A DNA stretch of 64,000 bases from Methanotorris igneus Kol 5 (GCF_000214415.1 NC_015562.1:1651130-1715129), one strand, 5' to 3'. Numbered from the stretch's first letter, positions 7,921-17,297 are shown. Numbers and translations are program-made. The notes: a model not told the origin generated them from the letters alone.

Positions 7921-8514
7921 ATAACTGATTTTTCAATTATTTGCTTCTTGATAGCGATATTCTTTACTATTGTTGTTTATTTGTCAAAACCAGAAAAGCA
8001 GTTAGAGGCAAAGTTGCATGATTTTGGGGATGTGTTCTATGATGTCAGTTTGAAGGAATTAAAAATCAGAAGAATGATGGCAATATTCTGCGGAATTGCA
8101 ACAGCAGGAGCAATGCTTACTGGGGACTTGTTTGATTATGCTTTATTTTTAGCTTTGGTTGGAATTGCAAATATTGGTATCGTCTCTGCGGTAAAAAGGG
8201 AGTGGGTATTAAATGCAGCATATCAATACGGGATTATAGCAATGGTTGCAGGATTGCCATTATTTGGTTCAGCGGCAATGATACTTGCCAAAACAGGGAC
8301 TCTGTCCTTATTTGAATTGGCAAAAACCAATGCAGACCTTTTCTATCCAAAAGTTCTATTTGCAGTTGGTATGGCTGGGGAAACAGGTATAGCCCCATTC
8401 TATGCGGCAAAGGCAGAGATGTTTAGAGCCCCAGGAGCACCATATATCTTAATGATACACCTTTCATCCCTCTTGATTATTGTTAGGACGGTCGAGATTT
8501 TGCTAACAATATAA
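7846..8514 (+). CDS. ehaH: Eha hydrogenase membrane subunit H
   Basis: A 222-residue membrane protein (about six helices) related to the front half of NuoL/HyfB-type antiporter-like subunits; it contains GETGIAPFYAAKAEMFRAPG, a motif reminiscent of that family. GGTGAG precedes the ATG. Inferred role: part of the ion-translocating module with EhaI and EhaJ. Its 5' end is duplicated upstream. Confidence 0.8.
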   Translation: MDENTLLNIVGNFHGYIPLGDIVFYITDFSIICFLIAIFFTIVVYLSKPEKQLEAKLHDFGDVFYDVSLKELKIRRMMAIFCGIATAGAMLTGDLFDYALFLALVGIANIGIVSAVKREWVLNAAYQYGIIAMVAGLPLFGSAAMILAKTGTLSLFELAKTNADLFYPKVLFAVGMAGETGIAPFYAAKAEMFRAPGAPYILMIHLSSLLIIVRTVEILLTI

Positions 8515-8526
8515 CTTGGTGGGACT

Positions 8527-8730
8527 ATGACACCAGAAAAGAAAAGTGGAATCGTATGCTTAATATTATCACTCATTGGATTTTGCATATTGTTAATTAC
8601 CAATAGTGAAGTTGTTACCTATATGGTATTCTCTATATTTGCTCCCATGTTCATTTATGGAGTTGGGACGTTTTTAATTCCACCAACGAGGAGAAAAAAA
8701 GAAGGACAAATACCATTTAGAGGGTGGTGA
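8527..8730 (+). CDS. ehaI: Eha hydrogenase small membrane subunit I
   Basis: A 67-residue protein with two membrane helices and a basic C-terminal tail (PPTRRKKEGQIP). GGTGGG precedes the ATG, 12 bases after ehaH. Assigned by position and size. Confidence 0.7.
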   Translation: MTPEKKSGIVCLILSLIGFCILLITNSEVVTYMVFSIFAPMFIYGVGTFLIPPTRRKKEGQIPFRGW

Positions 8731-8757
8731 GGAGAGAAATAATCTGGAAGTGATAAC

Positions 8758-9633
8758 ATGAACTTTGATGCGTTATTGGGATCCTTATCATTGTCATTGT
8801 ATGCATTTTTAGTTGGTAGTTTGTTGTTAGGGTTGCATAGGAAAATAATGGCGAGAATTCAGGGAAGGCCAGGCCCTCCAATAATTCAGTATTTGTTGCA
8901 TATTCTAAAGTTTTATGTTAAAGAAATTACCTTCCCAATCTCAGCAGGGAATCCACTATATGTGTTTGTTGCATTGATGAGTTTAATGGTTTGGTTGGGA
9001 GCTTTGTTCATTGGAATCTCATTGAAATCATCTCTACTAATTCTAATAGGTCTCTACGTCCTCCAAAAGATTATAGAGCACGGTTGTGGATTGAGTAGCG
9101 GTTCTCCGTATGGAAAGGTTGGTGGGGTTAGGAGTGTTTTCTCCGCAGCGGCAGAGGTGCCATTATTTGCAGTTGTTGGGATAATCTATCTTTCAACCCA
9201 TTCAGTCATAATTGAGGATATATTGGCTTATGAAGCAGCACATGGACCATTATTATTCAAACTTCCATTGGCAGCATTTGCGTTCTTTGTGCTTGTGCTT
9301 TCAAAAGCACCATACAGCCCATTTACAATAGTGAAGGGGAAAGATATTGTTAGTGGATACATTACAGAACATTATGGGTTGTTGGAGAGTATAATCTTAA
9401 TGGGAGAGGCAGTAGCATGGTTTGTCCTGCTGTGGTTGTTCTTGGCTTTGTTTATAGGGCCAATAGTGGTTTCAAATCCAATAATAACACTAATTGCAAT
9501 GACAATAATGACGGTTGTAATCTCATTTATATGTGCTTTAACCCCACTACTTGCTCCACACCACTCAGTTATGCTTCAAATTACAATAGCGGCGTTGGTT
9601 TTGATTGATGTTGCTTATAGATTGATGACATAA
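8758..9633 (+). CDS. ehaJ: Eha hydrogenase membrane subunit J (NuoH/HycD-like)
   Basis: A 291-residue protein with about eight membrane helices. It shows hallmarks of the NuoH/EchB/HycD family, which anchors the hydrogenase module to the membrane: an N-terminal GLHRKIMARIQGRPGPPIIQ and a following FYVKEITFP, and an acidic loop (residues about 150-170). Among the Eha membrane subunits this is one of the few with a clear complex I relative. Its stop is followed by a hairpin repeat (9640-9668). Confidence 0.85.
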   Translation: MNFDALLGSLSLSLYAFLVGSLLLGLHRKIMARIQGRPGPPIIQYLLHILKFYVKEITFPISAGNPLYVFVALMSLMVWLGALFIGISLKSSLLILIGLYVLQKIIEHGCGLSSGSPYGKVGGVRSVFSAAAEVPLFAVVGIIYLSTHSVIIEDILAYEAAHGPLLFKLPLAAFAFFVLVLSKAPYSPFTIVKGKDIVSGYITEHYGLLESIILMGEAVAWFVLLWLFLALFIGPIVVSNPIITLIAMTIMTVVISFICALTPLLAPHHSVMLQITIAALVLIDVAYRLMT

Positions 9634-9639
9634 GCAAAA

Positions 9640-9668
9640 ATTAATGGCAAAACCCTTAGGTTTTGCCG
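9640..9668. repeat. Short hairpin repeat in eha operon
   Basis: GGCAAAACC and GGTTTTGCC pair around a three- to four-base loop between ehaJ and ehaK. Nearly the same hairpin occurs at about 13527-13552, 26157-26177 and 51078-51101. Confidence 0.6.
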
Positions 9669-9691
9669 TATAAAAGGTTTTGGGTGAAAAA

Positions 9692-9949
9692 ATGCTCTAC
9701 CTTTATCTTTTATCAATTGCTGGATTGATTACTGTCTTGTATATAATAAGTGTGAGTATTTACCAATTAAACATTATGTCATTAAGTTTAATTTTTGTTG
9801 GAATATTTGTTGGAATTTTATTGCTAAAATACAAAAAAATCTGCCATTTAATGGAAAAACTGGAAATTGCATTTATGTTCCTTGTATTGATTGGATTCGC
9901 TTATTTAGGATTCTGCTTATACAGTGTAGGGTGGTTATATGCTCCTTAA
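9692..9949 (+). CDS. ehaK: Eha hydrogenase membrane subunit K
   Basis: An 85-residue protein with three membrane helices. The ATG at 9692 follows GGTGAA at 9683; the upstream in-frame TTG (9680) lies before that site. Its last 11 bases overlap ehaL. Assigned by order and topology. Confidence 0.7.
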   Translation: MLYLYLLSIAGLITVLYIISVSIYQLNIMSLSLIFVGIFVGILLLKYKKICHLMEKLEIAFMFLVLIGFAYLGFCLYSVGWLYAP

Positions 9950-10208
9950 CATAATAGCATTTATTGTTGGCATCTGTTTGGGTTTGGTATATAGCTACAG
10001 CAAATATAAAGCCCCATACGTAGAAAAACGCATTGATAAATTGGCATTAGCATCTGCAATTATTGGAGGGTTAATATTTAACTTATCTCCGCCTATAGGA
10101 AGTTTATTTCTTGGATTTCCACTTGGGATGAGACCAGGGTATGGAAGGATGGAGTTTTTAATTGGTGTGATTATTGCAGTATTGATATATTTAAGTTTAA
10201 AAATTTAA
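9939..10208 (+). CDS. ehaL: Eha hydrogenase membrane subunit L
   Basis: An 89-residue membrane protein with three helices and an exposed loop [14 protein letters not shown]. It overlaps the end of ehaK, which indicates coupled translation. Assigned by gene order. Confidence 0.7.
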   Translation: MLLNIIAFIVGICLGLVYSYSKYKAPYVEKRIDKLALASAIIGGLIFNLSPPIGSLFLGFPLGMRPGYGRMEFLIGVIIAVLIYLSLKI

Positions 10209-10228
10209 TTCAATTTTTGGTGATTGTA

Positions 10229-10645
10229 ATGATAAAAATAGATGAAAAATACAAAAAAGACAGTTTAGAGCAAAAATACAACATCATTAGGGATAATAGA
10301 TACATTATGGAAGAAGTTATAATTCCAATTTCAAAGGTCTTGAATCTTCCTACTGAAGAAGTCGTTGAGATCTTTGTAAGGAAGTGTGATAGTGCAACAT
10401 TGTATGAACTCCATGCCTATGCAGAGCAGGCAAAGATGGGGTGTTTGGGAAGAAGAGTGGATATTGATTTAGGATTATGTTGGCTTAGTGATTTCTTTGG
10501 TTTGATATCAAAGAAAGATGCTGATTTGATTAGGAAAAAAGTTGTTGAATCCCATATTTTGTATAAAAAGCCATATAAGGAGGCATTGGAGGAAGGAAGG
10601 AAGTTAATTATCCAATTATTAAAGGAGGATTTGAGGGAGGAATAA
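10229..10645 (+). CDS. ehaM: Eha hydrogenase soluble subunit M
   Basis: A 138-residue soluble alpha-helical protein without metal-binding motifs; Cys residues occur singly ([27 protein letters not shown]). GGTGAT at about 10219 sets the ATG at 10229 as the start rather than upstream GTG/TTG codons. It sits between the membrane subunits and the hydrogenase small subunit, as EhaM does in other methanogens; its function is unknown. Confidence 0.75.
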   Translation: MIKIDEKYKKDSLEQKYNIIRDNRYIMEEVIIPISKVLNLPTEEVVEIFVRKCDSATLYELHAYAEQAKMGCLGRRVDIDLGLCWLSDFFGLISKKDADLIRKKVVESHILYKKPYKEALEEGRKLIIQLLKEDLREE

Positions 10646-10646
10646 C

Positions 10647-11111
10647 ATGCTAAAGGAATTTGTAAGAAAGAGGTCAATCCATGTCTGTGTTGTTAATACC
10701 GGTGGGTGTAATGGTTGTGATATTGAGATTGTCTCTTGCTTAGCCCCAAGGTATGATATTGAGCAGTATGGTATTTTTGTCCATAATAACCCAAGAGAAG
10801 CAGATGTTTTACTTGTTACAGGTCCAGTAACTCTTCCTTGGAAGGAAAGATTGAAAGAAATTTACGAAAAAACACCAGAGCCAAAGATAGTTGTTGCTGT
10901 TGGTGCCTGTGCTTTGAGTGGGGGCATATTTAAGGAAGGGCATGTTGTTGGTGGAATTGATAAGGTAATTCCCGTAGATGCAAAAATCCCTGGTTGCCCT
11001 CCAAGGCCTTCTGAAATCATAGAGGCAATTTTAAAAGTGGGGCCTGATGCATTAGCAATGAAAGAGAAAATGATTAAAGAAAAGATAAGAAAGGGAGAGG
11101 TAATTATTTAA
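10647..11111 (+). CDS. ehaN: Eha [NiFe] hydrogenase small subunit
   Basis: Group 4 [NiFe]-hydrogenase small subunit (NuoB-like, 154 residues). The cysteines that ligate the proximal [4Fe-4S] cluster are visible in [11 protein letters not shown] (about residue 19-26), VGACALSGG and PGCPPRP. It passes electrons from the NiFe site in EhaO toward the polyferredoxins. It starts one base after ehaM's stop and has a GGAGG site within ehaM. Confidence 0.92.
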   Translation: MLKEFVRKRSIHVCVVNTGGCNGCDIEIVSCLAPRYDIEQYGIFVHNNPREADVLLVTGPVTLPWKERLKEIYEKTPEPKIVVAVGACALSGGIFKEGHVVGGIDKVIPVDAKIPGCPPRPSEIIEAILKVGPDALAMKEKMIKEKIRKGEVII

Positions 11112-11136
11112 AATCAAATTAAAATCCCGTGATAAT

Positions 11137-12264
11137 ATGGCAGTGATTCCAATAGGTCCAATACATCCAATATTAAAAGAACCATTGAGGATAAAGTTGC
11201 ATGTTGAAGGGGAAAGAGTCGTTGATGCAGAGATAGAGATGGGTTATGTGCATAGAGGAATAGAAAAGATAATGGAAGGAAAGCATTACTTAAAAGGAGT
11301 TCATTTAGCAGAGAGAGTTTGCGGAATTTGCTCCTACATCCACACCCAAACATTTGTGGAGTGTATAGAGCACATATCAAAAATAGATGTTCCAGATAAA
11401 GCAAAATATTTAAGGGTTATAACATGTGAATTAGAAAGAATCCATAGTCATCTCATTGCTTCTGCTGTTTACAACTTTGCAATAGAGCATGAAACAATAG
11501 GTATGTGGTTGTTAAATGTAAGGGAAATGATAATGGATTTGTTGGAGATGATTACTGGAAACAGGGTAAATATGGGATTCAATGTTGTTGGGGGAGTTAG
11601 AGTTGATATTGATAGGGAAATGATGGATAAGATATACAGAACCTTGGATAAATTTGAAGATGACATAAAAAATATCATAGAGGCATTTGAAACTGGTCCA
11701 ATGATAGGTTTGAGGAGTAAAGGTATAGGGGTTATTGGCTATGGAGAGATTATGAAAACAAGGGCTGTCGGCCCTGTGGCAAGGGCTTCTGGATTGCCAG
11801 AGAGTGATTGGAGATTAAGACACCCAACATATCAAGAATTAAAGTTTAAACCAGTTTGGAGGGAAGAGGGGGATAACTTTGCAAGGATGATGGTAAGGCA
11901 CGAAGAGGTACTTGCAAGTATTGAGTTGGTTAGAAAGGCATTGGAACTTTATGAAGAATGTTCTGGGGGAGTTAGAAAAAAGGTCCATGTAAAAGGTGGG
12001 GAAGGAGAATGGAGGAACGAAGCTCCCAGAGGAGAGGTTTTGTATAAGATAGCAATAACGAATGATGGAATAATAAAGAGGATAATGATAAGAACTCCAA
12101 CAGTGATGAATTTGGAGGCATATAAGTATATGCTAAAAACATGTCCAACAATCTCAGATGCAGTTGCCACTTATGCCTCAATAGACCCATGCGTATCTTG
12201 CACTGAAAGGGCAATCATTGTTAAGGATGTTAATAACGGCAAAGAAAGAACCATTAAATTCTAA
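11137..12264 (+). CDS. ehaO: Eha [NiFe] hydrogenase large subunit
   Basis: Catalytic subunit (375 residues, NuoD-like) of the Eha hydrogenase. Both NiFe-binding motifs are present: [13 protein letters not shown] (about residues 64-76) and DPCVSCTER near the C terminus. All four nickel-ligand cysteines are cysteine, with no selenocysteine. Like other group 4 enzymes it lacks an obvious C-terminal maturation extension: about 18 residues follow the last motif. It oxidises or evolves H2 on the cytoplasmic face. Confidence 0.93.
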   Translation: MAVIPIGPIHPILKEPLRIKLHVEGERVVDAEIEMGYVHRGIEKIMEGKHYLKGVHLAERVCGICSYIHTQTFVECIEHISKIDVPDKAKYLRVITCELERIHSHLIASAVYNFAIEHETIGMWLLNVREMIMDLLEMITGNRVNMGFNVVGGVRVDIDREMMDKIYRTLDKFEDDIKNIIEAFETGPMIGLRSKGIGVIGYGEIMKTRAVGPVARASGLPESDWRLRHPTYQELKFKPVWREEGDNFARMMVRHEEVLASIELVRKALELYEECSGGVRKKVHVKGGEGEWRNEAPRGEVLYKIAITNDGIIKRIMIRTPTVMNLEAYKYMLKTCPTISDAVATYASIDPCVSCTERAIIVKDVNNGKERTIKF

Positions 12265-12289
12265 GATTATGTTGTGACAAGGTGGTATT

Positions 12290-13438
12290 ATGTCATCCGC
12301 TATTTGGTATTTGTATGAATTTGCCAAGAAAAAATGGCTTAAGAAATTTTTTGATGCAAAGACGGAAAAAGAAAGCACTATTCCACAAAAAAGATATAGA
12401 AAAGTTCCTCCAATAGTCCAATATATAGAAAAATGTATAAGTTGTACTGCATGTAAGGAATCTTGCCCATCTTTTGCAATAGAAATGATCTATAATAAAG
12501 AATTTAAAAAAGAAATCCCAAAGATTGATGATGGTTCATGTATAAGTTGCGGAAACTGTATCGAGGCATGTCCAACGGGTGTTTTGGAAATAGATAGTTT
12601 AAGGGAAGATACAGATGGGTTACCATTTGACATTCCAAAATACACCAACTTAATTATTGATGAGGAGTTATGCGTTAAGTGTGGTTTATGTAAAGAGAAC
12701 TGCCCAGTTGAAACAATTCATTATGAAGAAGGGAAGTATAAGATTCATTTGCATGATTGTGTTGCATGCAATAGATGTGTTGAAGTTTGTCCAGTTGATG
12801 CCATAAGGAAATTTACTGAGAAAGACCTAAAAGAAAAAATTGACAAAGCTCAAAAGATTAAGTTCAAAATGCTTACAGGAGAAATTGAAATTGAGAAAAA
12901 TAAGATTAATAAAGTCCCATATATTGTGGAAAGTTTATGTATAGATTGTTATAACTGTGTGGATGTTTGTGTTGGGAAAATTGATATTAAAAACCATAAG
13001 GTTATTGAGTGTGTTAAATGTGGGTTATGCTTGGAGGTTTGTCCAACAAATGCTTTAAGAACAGAGAAACTTAAACCAAAACCAAAAAGAACTGATGTTT
13101 GTTACATGGTTGATGAGAGTAAATGTATTGGTTGTAGAATTTGCTACAACGTCTGTAATGTAAATGCCATAAAGATAGGGGACGAAACAAAACTGCCTTA
13201 CATAAACCCTTTGAAATGTGCAAGGGAGGGAATGTGTGCAAGGGAATGTCCTGTTAATGCAATAAGTTTAGTTGAAACAGAGAAAGCATTGATGAAATAT
13301 AAATTAACTGCCATATGTGATGAACTCAGAGGAATTATGAGGAGGGACTTGGAAGAATATTCCAAAAAATATGTCCTTGCAAAATCAGAACTTGAAAAGA
13401 TTGCTGAAAATGAAATTAAGAAATTATTTAAGAAATAA
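12290..13438 (+). CDS. ehaP: Eha-associated polyferredoxin
   Basis: A 382-residue soluble polyferredoxin. Counting C-x2-C-x2-C-x3-C motifs gives seven regular sites (beginning CISCTACKESC, CISCGNCIEAC, CVKCGLCKENC, CVACNRCVEVC, CIDCYNCVDVC, CVKCGLCLEVC and CIGCRICYNVC) plus one irregular site CAREGMCAREC. It should relay electrons between EhaN and ferredoxin or the formylmethanofuran dehydrogenase system. It starts 25 bases after ehaO with an AGGTGG site. The symbol follows gene order and is not certain. Confidence 0.8.
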   Translation: MSSAIWYLYEFAKKKWLKKFFDAKTEKESTIPQKRYRKVPPIVQYIEKCISCTACKESCPSFAIEMIYNKEFKKEIPKIDDGSCISCGNCIEACPTGVLEIDSLREDTDGLPFDIPKYTNLIIDEELCVKCGLCKENCPVETIHYEEGKYKIHLHDCVACNRCVEVCPVDAIRKFTEKDLKEKIDKAQKIKFKMLTGEIEIEKNKINKVPYIVESLCIDCYNCVDVCVGKIDIKNHKVIECVKCGLCLEVCPTNALRTEKLKPKPKRTDVCYMVDESKCIGCRICYNVCNVNAIKIGDETKLPYINPLKCAREGMCARECPVNAISLVETEKALMKYKLTAICDELRGIMRRDLEEYSKKYVLAKSELEKIAENEIKKLFKK

Positions 13439-13526
13439 CTATGGCATAAAAAAATTTACCTGACTACTTTATGGAAAATTACCGTAGTTTATATCCAAAA
13501 TTAAATTTTATTGTAATTAATTTTTA

Positions 13527-13552
13527 TGGCAAAACAAGGTTTTGCCGTATAA
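13527..13552. repeat. Short hairpin repeat in eha operon
   Basis: GGCAAAAC and GTTTTGCC pair around a short loop, followed by GTATAA as in the ehaJ-ehaK copy. It lies in the 133-base gap between two polyferredoxin genes. Confidence 0.6.
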
Positions 13553-13571
13553 TTTGGTATGAGGGATTGTT

Positions 13572-14054
13572 ATGCTAAATGATATTTTAAAAAAATACTT
13601 TAACGGGGAAGAGATTATTCCCAATTTCAACATAAAAGCAAGCATGAAAAAGATTGAAGTTAATGAAGAAAAGTGCATTGCGTGTAATAGATGTGTTGAG
13701 GTTTGCCCAGTTAATGCAATAGAGCCAAACACGCCTTTCCCAGTTGAAATTGATGAAAAAAAATGTATATATTGTGGAAAGTGCGTTGAGGTTTGTCCAG
13801 TTAATGCAATTAATATTTTTAAAGCATCTGCAAAAATTGAAGATGGGGAACTTAAAATTGAGAAAAACATAAAAAAATACAAAGAACTTATCTACAATAG
13901 AAAAAAATGCTGTTTATGCTTAGTTTGTCTTAAAACTTGTCCATTTGGTGCAATATTTGAAGATAAAAGCACCTTAAAATTTGACATGAAGAAATGTACG
14001 TTATGTGGTCATTGTGGAGAGGTATGCCCATTAGATGCCATTGAATTTAGCTGA
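13572..14054 (+). CDS. ehaQ: Polyferredoxin with four [4Fe-4S] motifs
   Basis: 160 residues with four C-x2-C-x2-C-x3-C motifs: CIACNRCVEVC, CIYCGKCVEVC, CCLCLVCLKTC and CTLCGHCGEVC. A short helical N terminus (about 25 residues) precedes them. It continues the eha operon and probably serves electron transfer from Eha. Mobile-element debris begins directly after its stop, so its original 3' context is lost. The symbol is by position only. Confidence 0.75.
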   Translation: MLNDILKKYFNGEEIIPNFNIKASMKKIEVNEEKCIACNRCVEVCPVNAIEPNTPFPVEIDEKKCIYCGKCVEVCPVNAINIFKASAKIEDGELKIEKNIKKYKELIYNRKKCCLCLVCLKTCPFGAIFEDKSTLKFDMKKCTLCGHCGEVCPLDAIEFS

Positions 14055-14213
14055 CCTCCTCTCCGCCCTTTAGGGCGGAGGTTCCCATGGGGAACACCCT
14101 CTCATCCTCGTCGCCGAGGCGTCATCGGGCAGGTTATGTTCATCAGGCTGGGTCAGGCAGCCTTCAAAGAATACTATATAACAACATTGTATATAAGTTT
14201 ATCGATATTAACG

Positions 14214-15233
14214 AGGTTGTCGAAAAATACGAATACTATAAATAATAGTAATAATAATTATGAGCGGCAGAAAAACCAAAAGAAAAGGATACTGGAAAGC
14301 CTACGATAAGAGGTTTAAGATATTCAATATTAAGTACACTTATGATTTTGTTTCATTTATTATAAATATTTTACTTCCATATAAAGAAAAACGCAAAGTA
14401 GGAAGGCCTTTAGCTATAAGTTACAATGAATATATAGCTACTCTAATAATAAAACACATTTTTAGAATTAGTTTAAGAGATTTAGAAACTCTTTCCGATT
14501 ATTTACATAAAAAGCATATAGATAGCTCCACATACGGAAAAGCTTTTCAGAGGATTAAAATAAGCGATTTAACTAAAATAATCGTTGGATTACACTTAAT
14601 TATTGCTAATTCGTTAAAATCATCGGTTATAATTTACATAGCTGATTCCACTGGAGTCCATTTATTAAGAGTGTATTGTGAAAGAATCAGAGTTGTGAAT
14701 AATGAAATAAAAAAGGTAAAGTATCGGGTTTTTGACAAAATGCACGTATTAGCTTGCTATTATAAAGATTATGGATTAATTTCGATTGTTATGGTAAAAT
14801 GGGATAATGGATATAGTTCAGACAGTAAAAACTTACTAAAAATGATAAAATCTTTAGATTTTGTGAAAGGTGCGATAATATTGTTGGATGGTGGTTACGA
14901 TGATGAAGATTTACTTAGAGAGTTGTTATCCATAGACCTCATTCCAATAGTTAAAACAAAAGAGTTTAAATGGGATTACGGTATTTCTAAAATCAGAAAG
15001 AAAGTTAAAAAATTGTTTGATAAGAAACTGTATAAAATTAGAGGGGTAATAGAAGCGATATTTGGAGGGCTAAAAACTAAATTTAGATTAACTCTAAATG
15101 AAAAACTACCTGAAAGTAGATGTAGAGCTACTTTAGCAGTAGCAATCGTTCATAATATTTTAACACTAATGAGAGTTATTAGTATTAGAGAGTAATATTT
15201 AAATTCATTGATGAAATAATTTTTCGACAACCT
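14214..15233 (+). mobile_element. IS5-like insertion sequence with 10-bp target duplication
   Basis: Terminal inverted repeats AGGTTGTCGAAAAAT (14214-14228) and ATTTTTCGACAACCT (15219-15233) are perfect over 15 bases. The flanks carry the direct repeat CGATATTAAC (14203-14212 and 15234-15243), an intact target duplication that points to a simple, fairly recent insertion. One transposase gene lies inside. Confidence 0.9.
14260..15195 (+). CDS. IS5-like DDE transposase
   Basis: 311 residues with an N-terminal basic segment, a DUF772-like helical region (about 45-110) and a DDE core: D of IADSTGVHL, D of ILLDGGYDDE, and E of GVIEAIFGGLKTKFRL, which matches the RxxxExxFxxLK pattern of the IS5 group. 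The catalytic triad is complete, so it may be active. Confidence 0.85.
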   Translation: MSGRKTKRKGYWKAYDKRFKIFNIKYTYDFVSFIINILLPYKEKRKVGRPLAISYNEYIATLIIKHIFRISLRDLETLSDYLHKKHIDSSTYGKAFQRIKISDLTKIIVGLHLIIANSLKSSVIIYIADSTGVHLLRVYCERIRVVNNEIKKVKYRVFDKMHVLACYYKDYGLISIVMVKWDNGYSSDSKNLLKMIKSLDFVKGAIILLDGGYDDEDLLRELLSIDLIPIVKTKEFKWDYGISKIRKKVKKLFDKKLYKIRGVIEAIFGGLKTKFRLTLNEKLPESRCRATLAVAIVHNILTLMRVISIRE

Positions 15234-15292
15234 CGATATTAACCCCTCTCCGCCCTAAAGAGCGGAGCTTCCTTGACAACAAATAATGGTGA

Positions 15293-16057
15293 TTGCTAAT
15301 GATAACAATAAAAAAGTCATTTAAGGATTTAATCTCAGATTTAGGAGAGAAGTTTGAGATGGATCATGAGAAAGTGGAAGAGGTATTAAAAAATATAAAA
15401 CCAATAAAAGAAAAAACCATATTCATTAATCCAGATAAATGTGTGAGATGCAATCTTTGCGTTGAGGAATGTCCAGTTGACGCAATAAAAAAACCAACTA
15501 TAAAGAGACCTGCTGAAATAACAGACAAATGTGTAAAATGTGAGATATGTGCCCAAACATGCCCAGTTAATGCAATTGAAGTTATTGAAGGTAGGGCTTA
15601 TGCTGAAAAAGATCATATTGTCTATGAACTCAAAGAGCTCAGTGTCCCTCATAGGAAATTGAGGTTGAAGAATTACAAATTTGATAGGGATAAATGTGTA
15701 TTTTGTGGTATATGTGCAAAGTTCTGCCCAACAAATGCAATAGAAGTTGAGATTGGTAAGAACTTTGAGGTTGATTTAAATTTCTGCATGGGTTGTGGGG
15801 CTTGTGCATATGTATGCCCAAAAGATGCAATAGAAGTTGAGAAGGAATTGGGAGGGGTTATATTTAACAAAATCATATCTGTAAATAATGACGTATGTGT
15901 TGGATGCCTTGCGTGTATTGAGGTCTGTCCAGTTAATGCAATAAAAGAGATACCTGAAGGAGTTGAGATAGATAAAGAAAAATGTATATTCTGCGGTAGG
16001 TGTAGAGACGTATGTCCAGTTAATGCAATAAAAATTGAAAAAATTAATAAAGATTAA
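15293..16057 (+). CDS. Polyferredoxin with six [4Fe-4S] motifs
   Basis: 254 residues. Six motifs are visible: CVRCNLCVEEC, CVKCEICAQTC, CVFCGICAKFC, CMGCGACAYVC, CVGCLACIEVC and CIFCGRCRDVC. The N-terminal 40 residues are helical and start like the preceding polyferredoxin, so the two are related. The GGTGAT site and start survive the insertion sequence upstream, but cotranscription with ehaA-ehaQ now depends on reading through 1.2 kb of mobile DNA. The start could also be ATG 15299. Confidence 0.82.
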   Translation: MLMITIKKSFKDLISDLGEKFEMDHEKVEEVLKNIKPIKEKTIFINPDKCVRCNLCVEECPVDAIKKPTIKRPAEITDKCVKCEICAQTCPVNAIEVIEGRAYAEKDHIVYELKELSVPHRKLRLKNYKFDRDKCVFCGICAKFCPTNAIEVEIGKNFEVDLNFCMGCGACAYVCPKDAIEVEKELGGVIFNKIISVNNDVCVGCLACIEVCPVNAIKEIPEGVEIDKEKCIFCGRCRDVCPVNAIKIEKINKD

Positions 16058-16103
16058 AAACAAAAATTAAACGTTAGGATTGTCTGTATTGGGAGGAGGT
16101 TCT

Positions 16104-16745
16104 ATGAAAGTGAAGGAACTTATGGATACTAACTTTTTGAAGGTCTATCCAGATTATACAGTTGAGGAAGTTGCTAAATTAATGCATGAAAAAAATAGAT
16201 ACTCTGCCCCTGTTGTTGATGAACATGATAAATTAGTTGGATGGGTTAATGCTATTGATTTGCTAATACTTAATGATGAAGATAAAAAGAAAGAAATAAA
16301 AGAATTTATGCACGACGTTGATAAGGTTATTGTGTTAAATGAGAATGATGAGGCAAGAGAAGCGGTAATTAAAATAGTTAAGTATAAAGTTGTTAGTATT
16401 CCAGTAGTCAATAATGAGGGAAAGGTTGTGGGTATAGTTAGGAATTGTGATATTACAAAGACACTTGCAAAACTCTATGACATACCCGTTTATAAGTTAT
16501 TTAAGACACTGCAGGAACAGCTTAGGGGTATAACTTGGGAAGAGTTGATGGAAGCAGCAGCAATTGTAACAAAACAGACAACTGGAGAGGAGATTACTCC
16601 TGAAGAATATGAGAGAAGGATAAAAAATGCTACATTTGGTAAGGCAATTTGGGCATGTGGTGGTTTGGAGAAGTTCTTTGCTGGTTTGATTAGGATAGGG
16701 GAGGTTGCTCTTGCAAGAAAGGTGGCAAAAAAGAGGGGTATGTAG
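16104..16745 (+). CDS. CBS-domain protein with helical C-terminal domain
   Basis: Residues about 1-125 form a CBS pair (MKVKELMDTNFLKVYPDYTV; then YKVVSIPVVNNEGKVVGIV), which usually binds adenosyl ligands. About 90 residues follow, containing TWEELMEAAAIVTKQTTGEE and ending in LARKVAKKRGM. GGAGG lies eight bases before the ATG at 16104. The stop is followed directly by the next ATG at 16746. It may be an energy-state sensor for the hydrogenase operon; that role is inferred from position only. Confidence 0.75.
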   Translation: MKVKELMDTNFLKVYPDYTVEEVAKLMHEKNRYSAPVVDEHDKLVGWVNAIDLLILNDEDKKKEIKEFMHDVDKVIVLNENDEAREAVIKIVKYKVVSIPVVNNEGKVVGIVRNCDITKTLAKLYDIPVYKLFKTLQEQLRGITWEELMEAAAIVTKQTTGEEITPEEYERRIKNATFGKAIWACGGLEKFFAGLIRIGEVALARKVAKKRGM

Positions 16746-17156
16746 ATGATTGAGAGTAAGTATGTTGATATTGAAAAGGAAATTGAATCAATGGTTAATA
16801 GGAAGGACTTTGATTTTTGGGAATTTTTAAAGAGGGCTTATGAGAGCAATGTGAAGCTTGATATTGGGCATTTTATTATACTCAATATTTTAATTGGAGT
16901 GGGGGAATTATATAGGCGTTTGAGTGAGGAAGTTGGTAAAAACCAAGCACGGAAGATACTTGAAAAAAAAGGCATATTCACGAAAAACTCTGAATATGTT
17001 TCTGGAGAATATTTAAAAAAGTTTATAGGCAGGAGTAGTAGAGTTGCCGTACATAATAGAATAAGAGACTTGAAAGATTTGGGATTTGAAATTGAAAGTA
17101 AATCTGGACCTTTGGGAGGATATAAATTAGTGAAAACTCCAGATTGGTTTCAATGA
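16746..17156 (+). CDS. Winged-helix DNA-binding protein
   Basis: 136 residues; the C-terminal half (KKFIGRSSRVAVHNRIRDLK then DLGFEIESKSGPLGGYKL) has the pattern of an HTH_11-type winged helix, with the wing at SGPLGGYKL. The N-terminal half is helical and unrecognised. It starts immediately after the CBS gene, so the two form a likely pair: a ligand sensor and a DNA-binding partner at the end of the eha block. Confidence 0.65.
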   Translation: MIESKYVDIEKEIESMVNRKDFDFWEFLKRAYESNVKLDIGHFIILNILIGVGELYRRLSEEVGKNQARKILEKKGIFTKNSEYVSGEYLKKFIGRSSRVAVHNRIRDLKDLGFEIESKSGPLGGYKLVKTPDWFQ

Positions 17157-17297
17157 AATTTAGGTAAAAACAACAATATAAAAAAACATTAAAAATAATG
17201 CTTAAAAATATTAAATGTTGCCTATATTGGTATTTTATTAGGTTAATATGCATATAAGTTTAAGTTTAAAAAATTCGCACACAACCATATTTGGCTG

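Larger units (their letters stand above)
14056..15275. mobile_element. Relic of an IS200/IS605-type element (hairpin ends), split by an IS5-like element
   Basis: At 14062-14084 CTCCGCCCT/AGGGCGGAG forms a strong hairpin, followed by a G+C-rich stretch to about 14150. At 15246-15266 a related CTCCGCCCT/AGAGCGGAG hairpin occurs. The complement of the left part (…GATGACGCCTCGGCGACG…, GTGTTCCCCATGGGAACC) resembles 3' ends of archaeal IS200/IS605 tnpB elements. No transposase remains. The IS5-like element 14214-15233 is inserted in it. Confidence 0.55.

Noticed and set aside
11137-12264. Selenocysteine in the hydrogenase large subunit
   Set aside because: The nickel-binding motifs read CGIC and DPCVSC with ordinary Cys codons and the frame has no internal TGA.
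15386-16063. Minus-strand frames over the six-cluster polyferredoxin
   Set aside because: Shadows produced by the repeated cysteine motif; the plus strand has a clear start and six complete sites.
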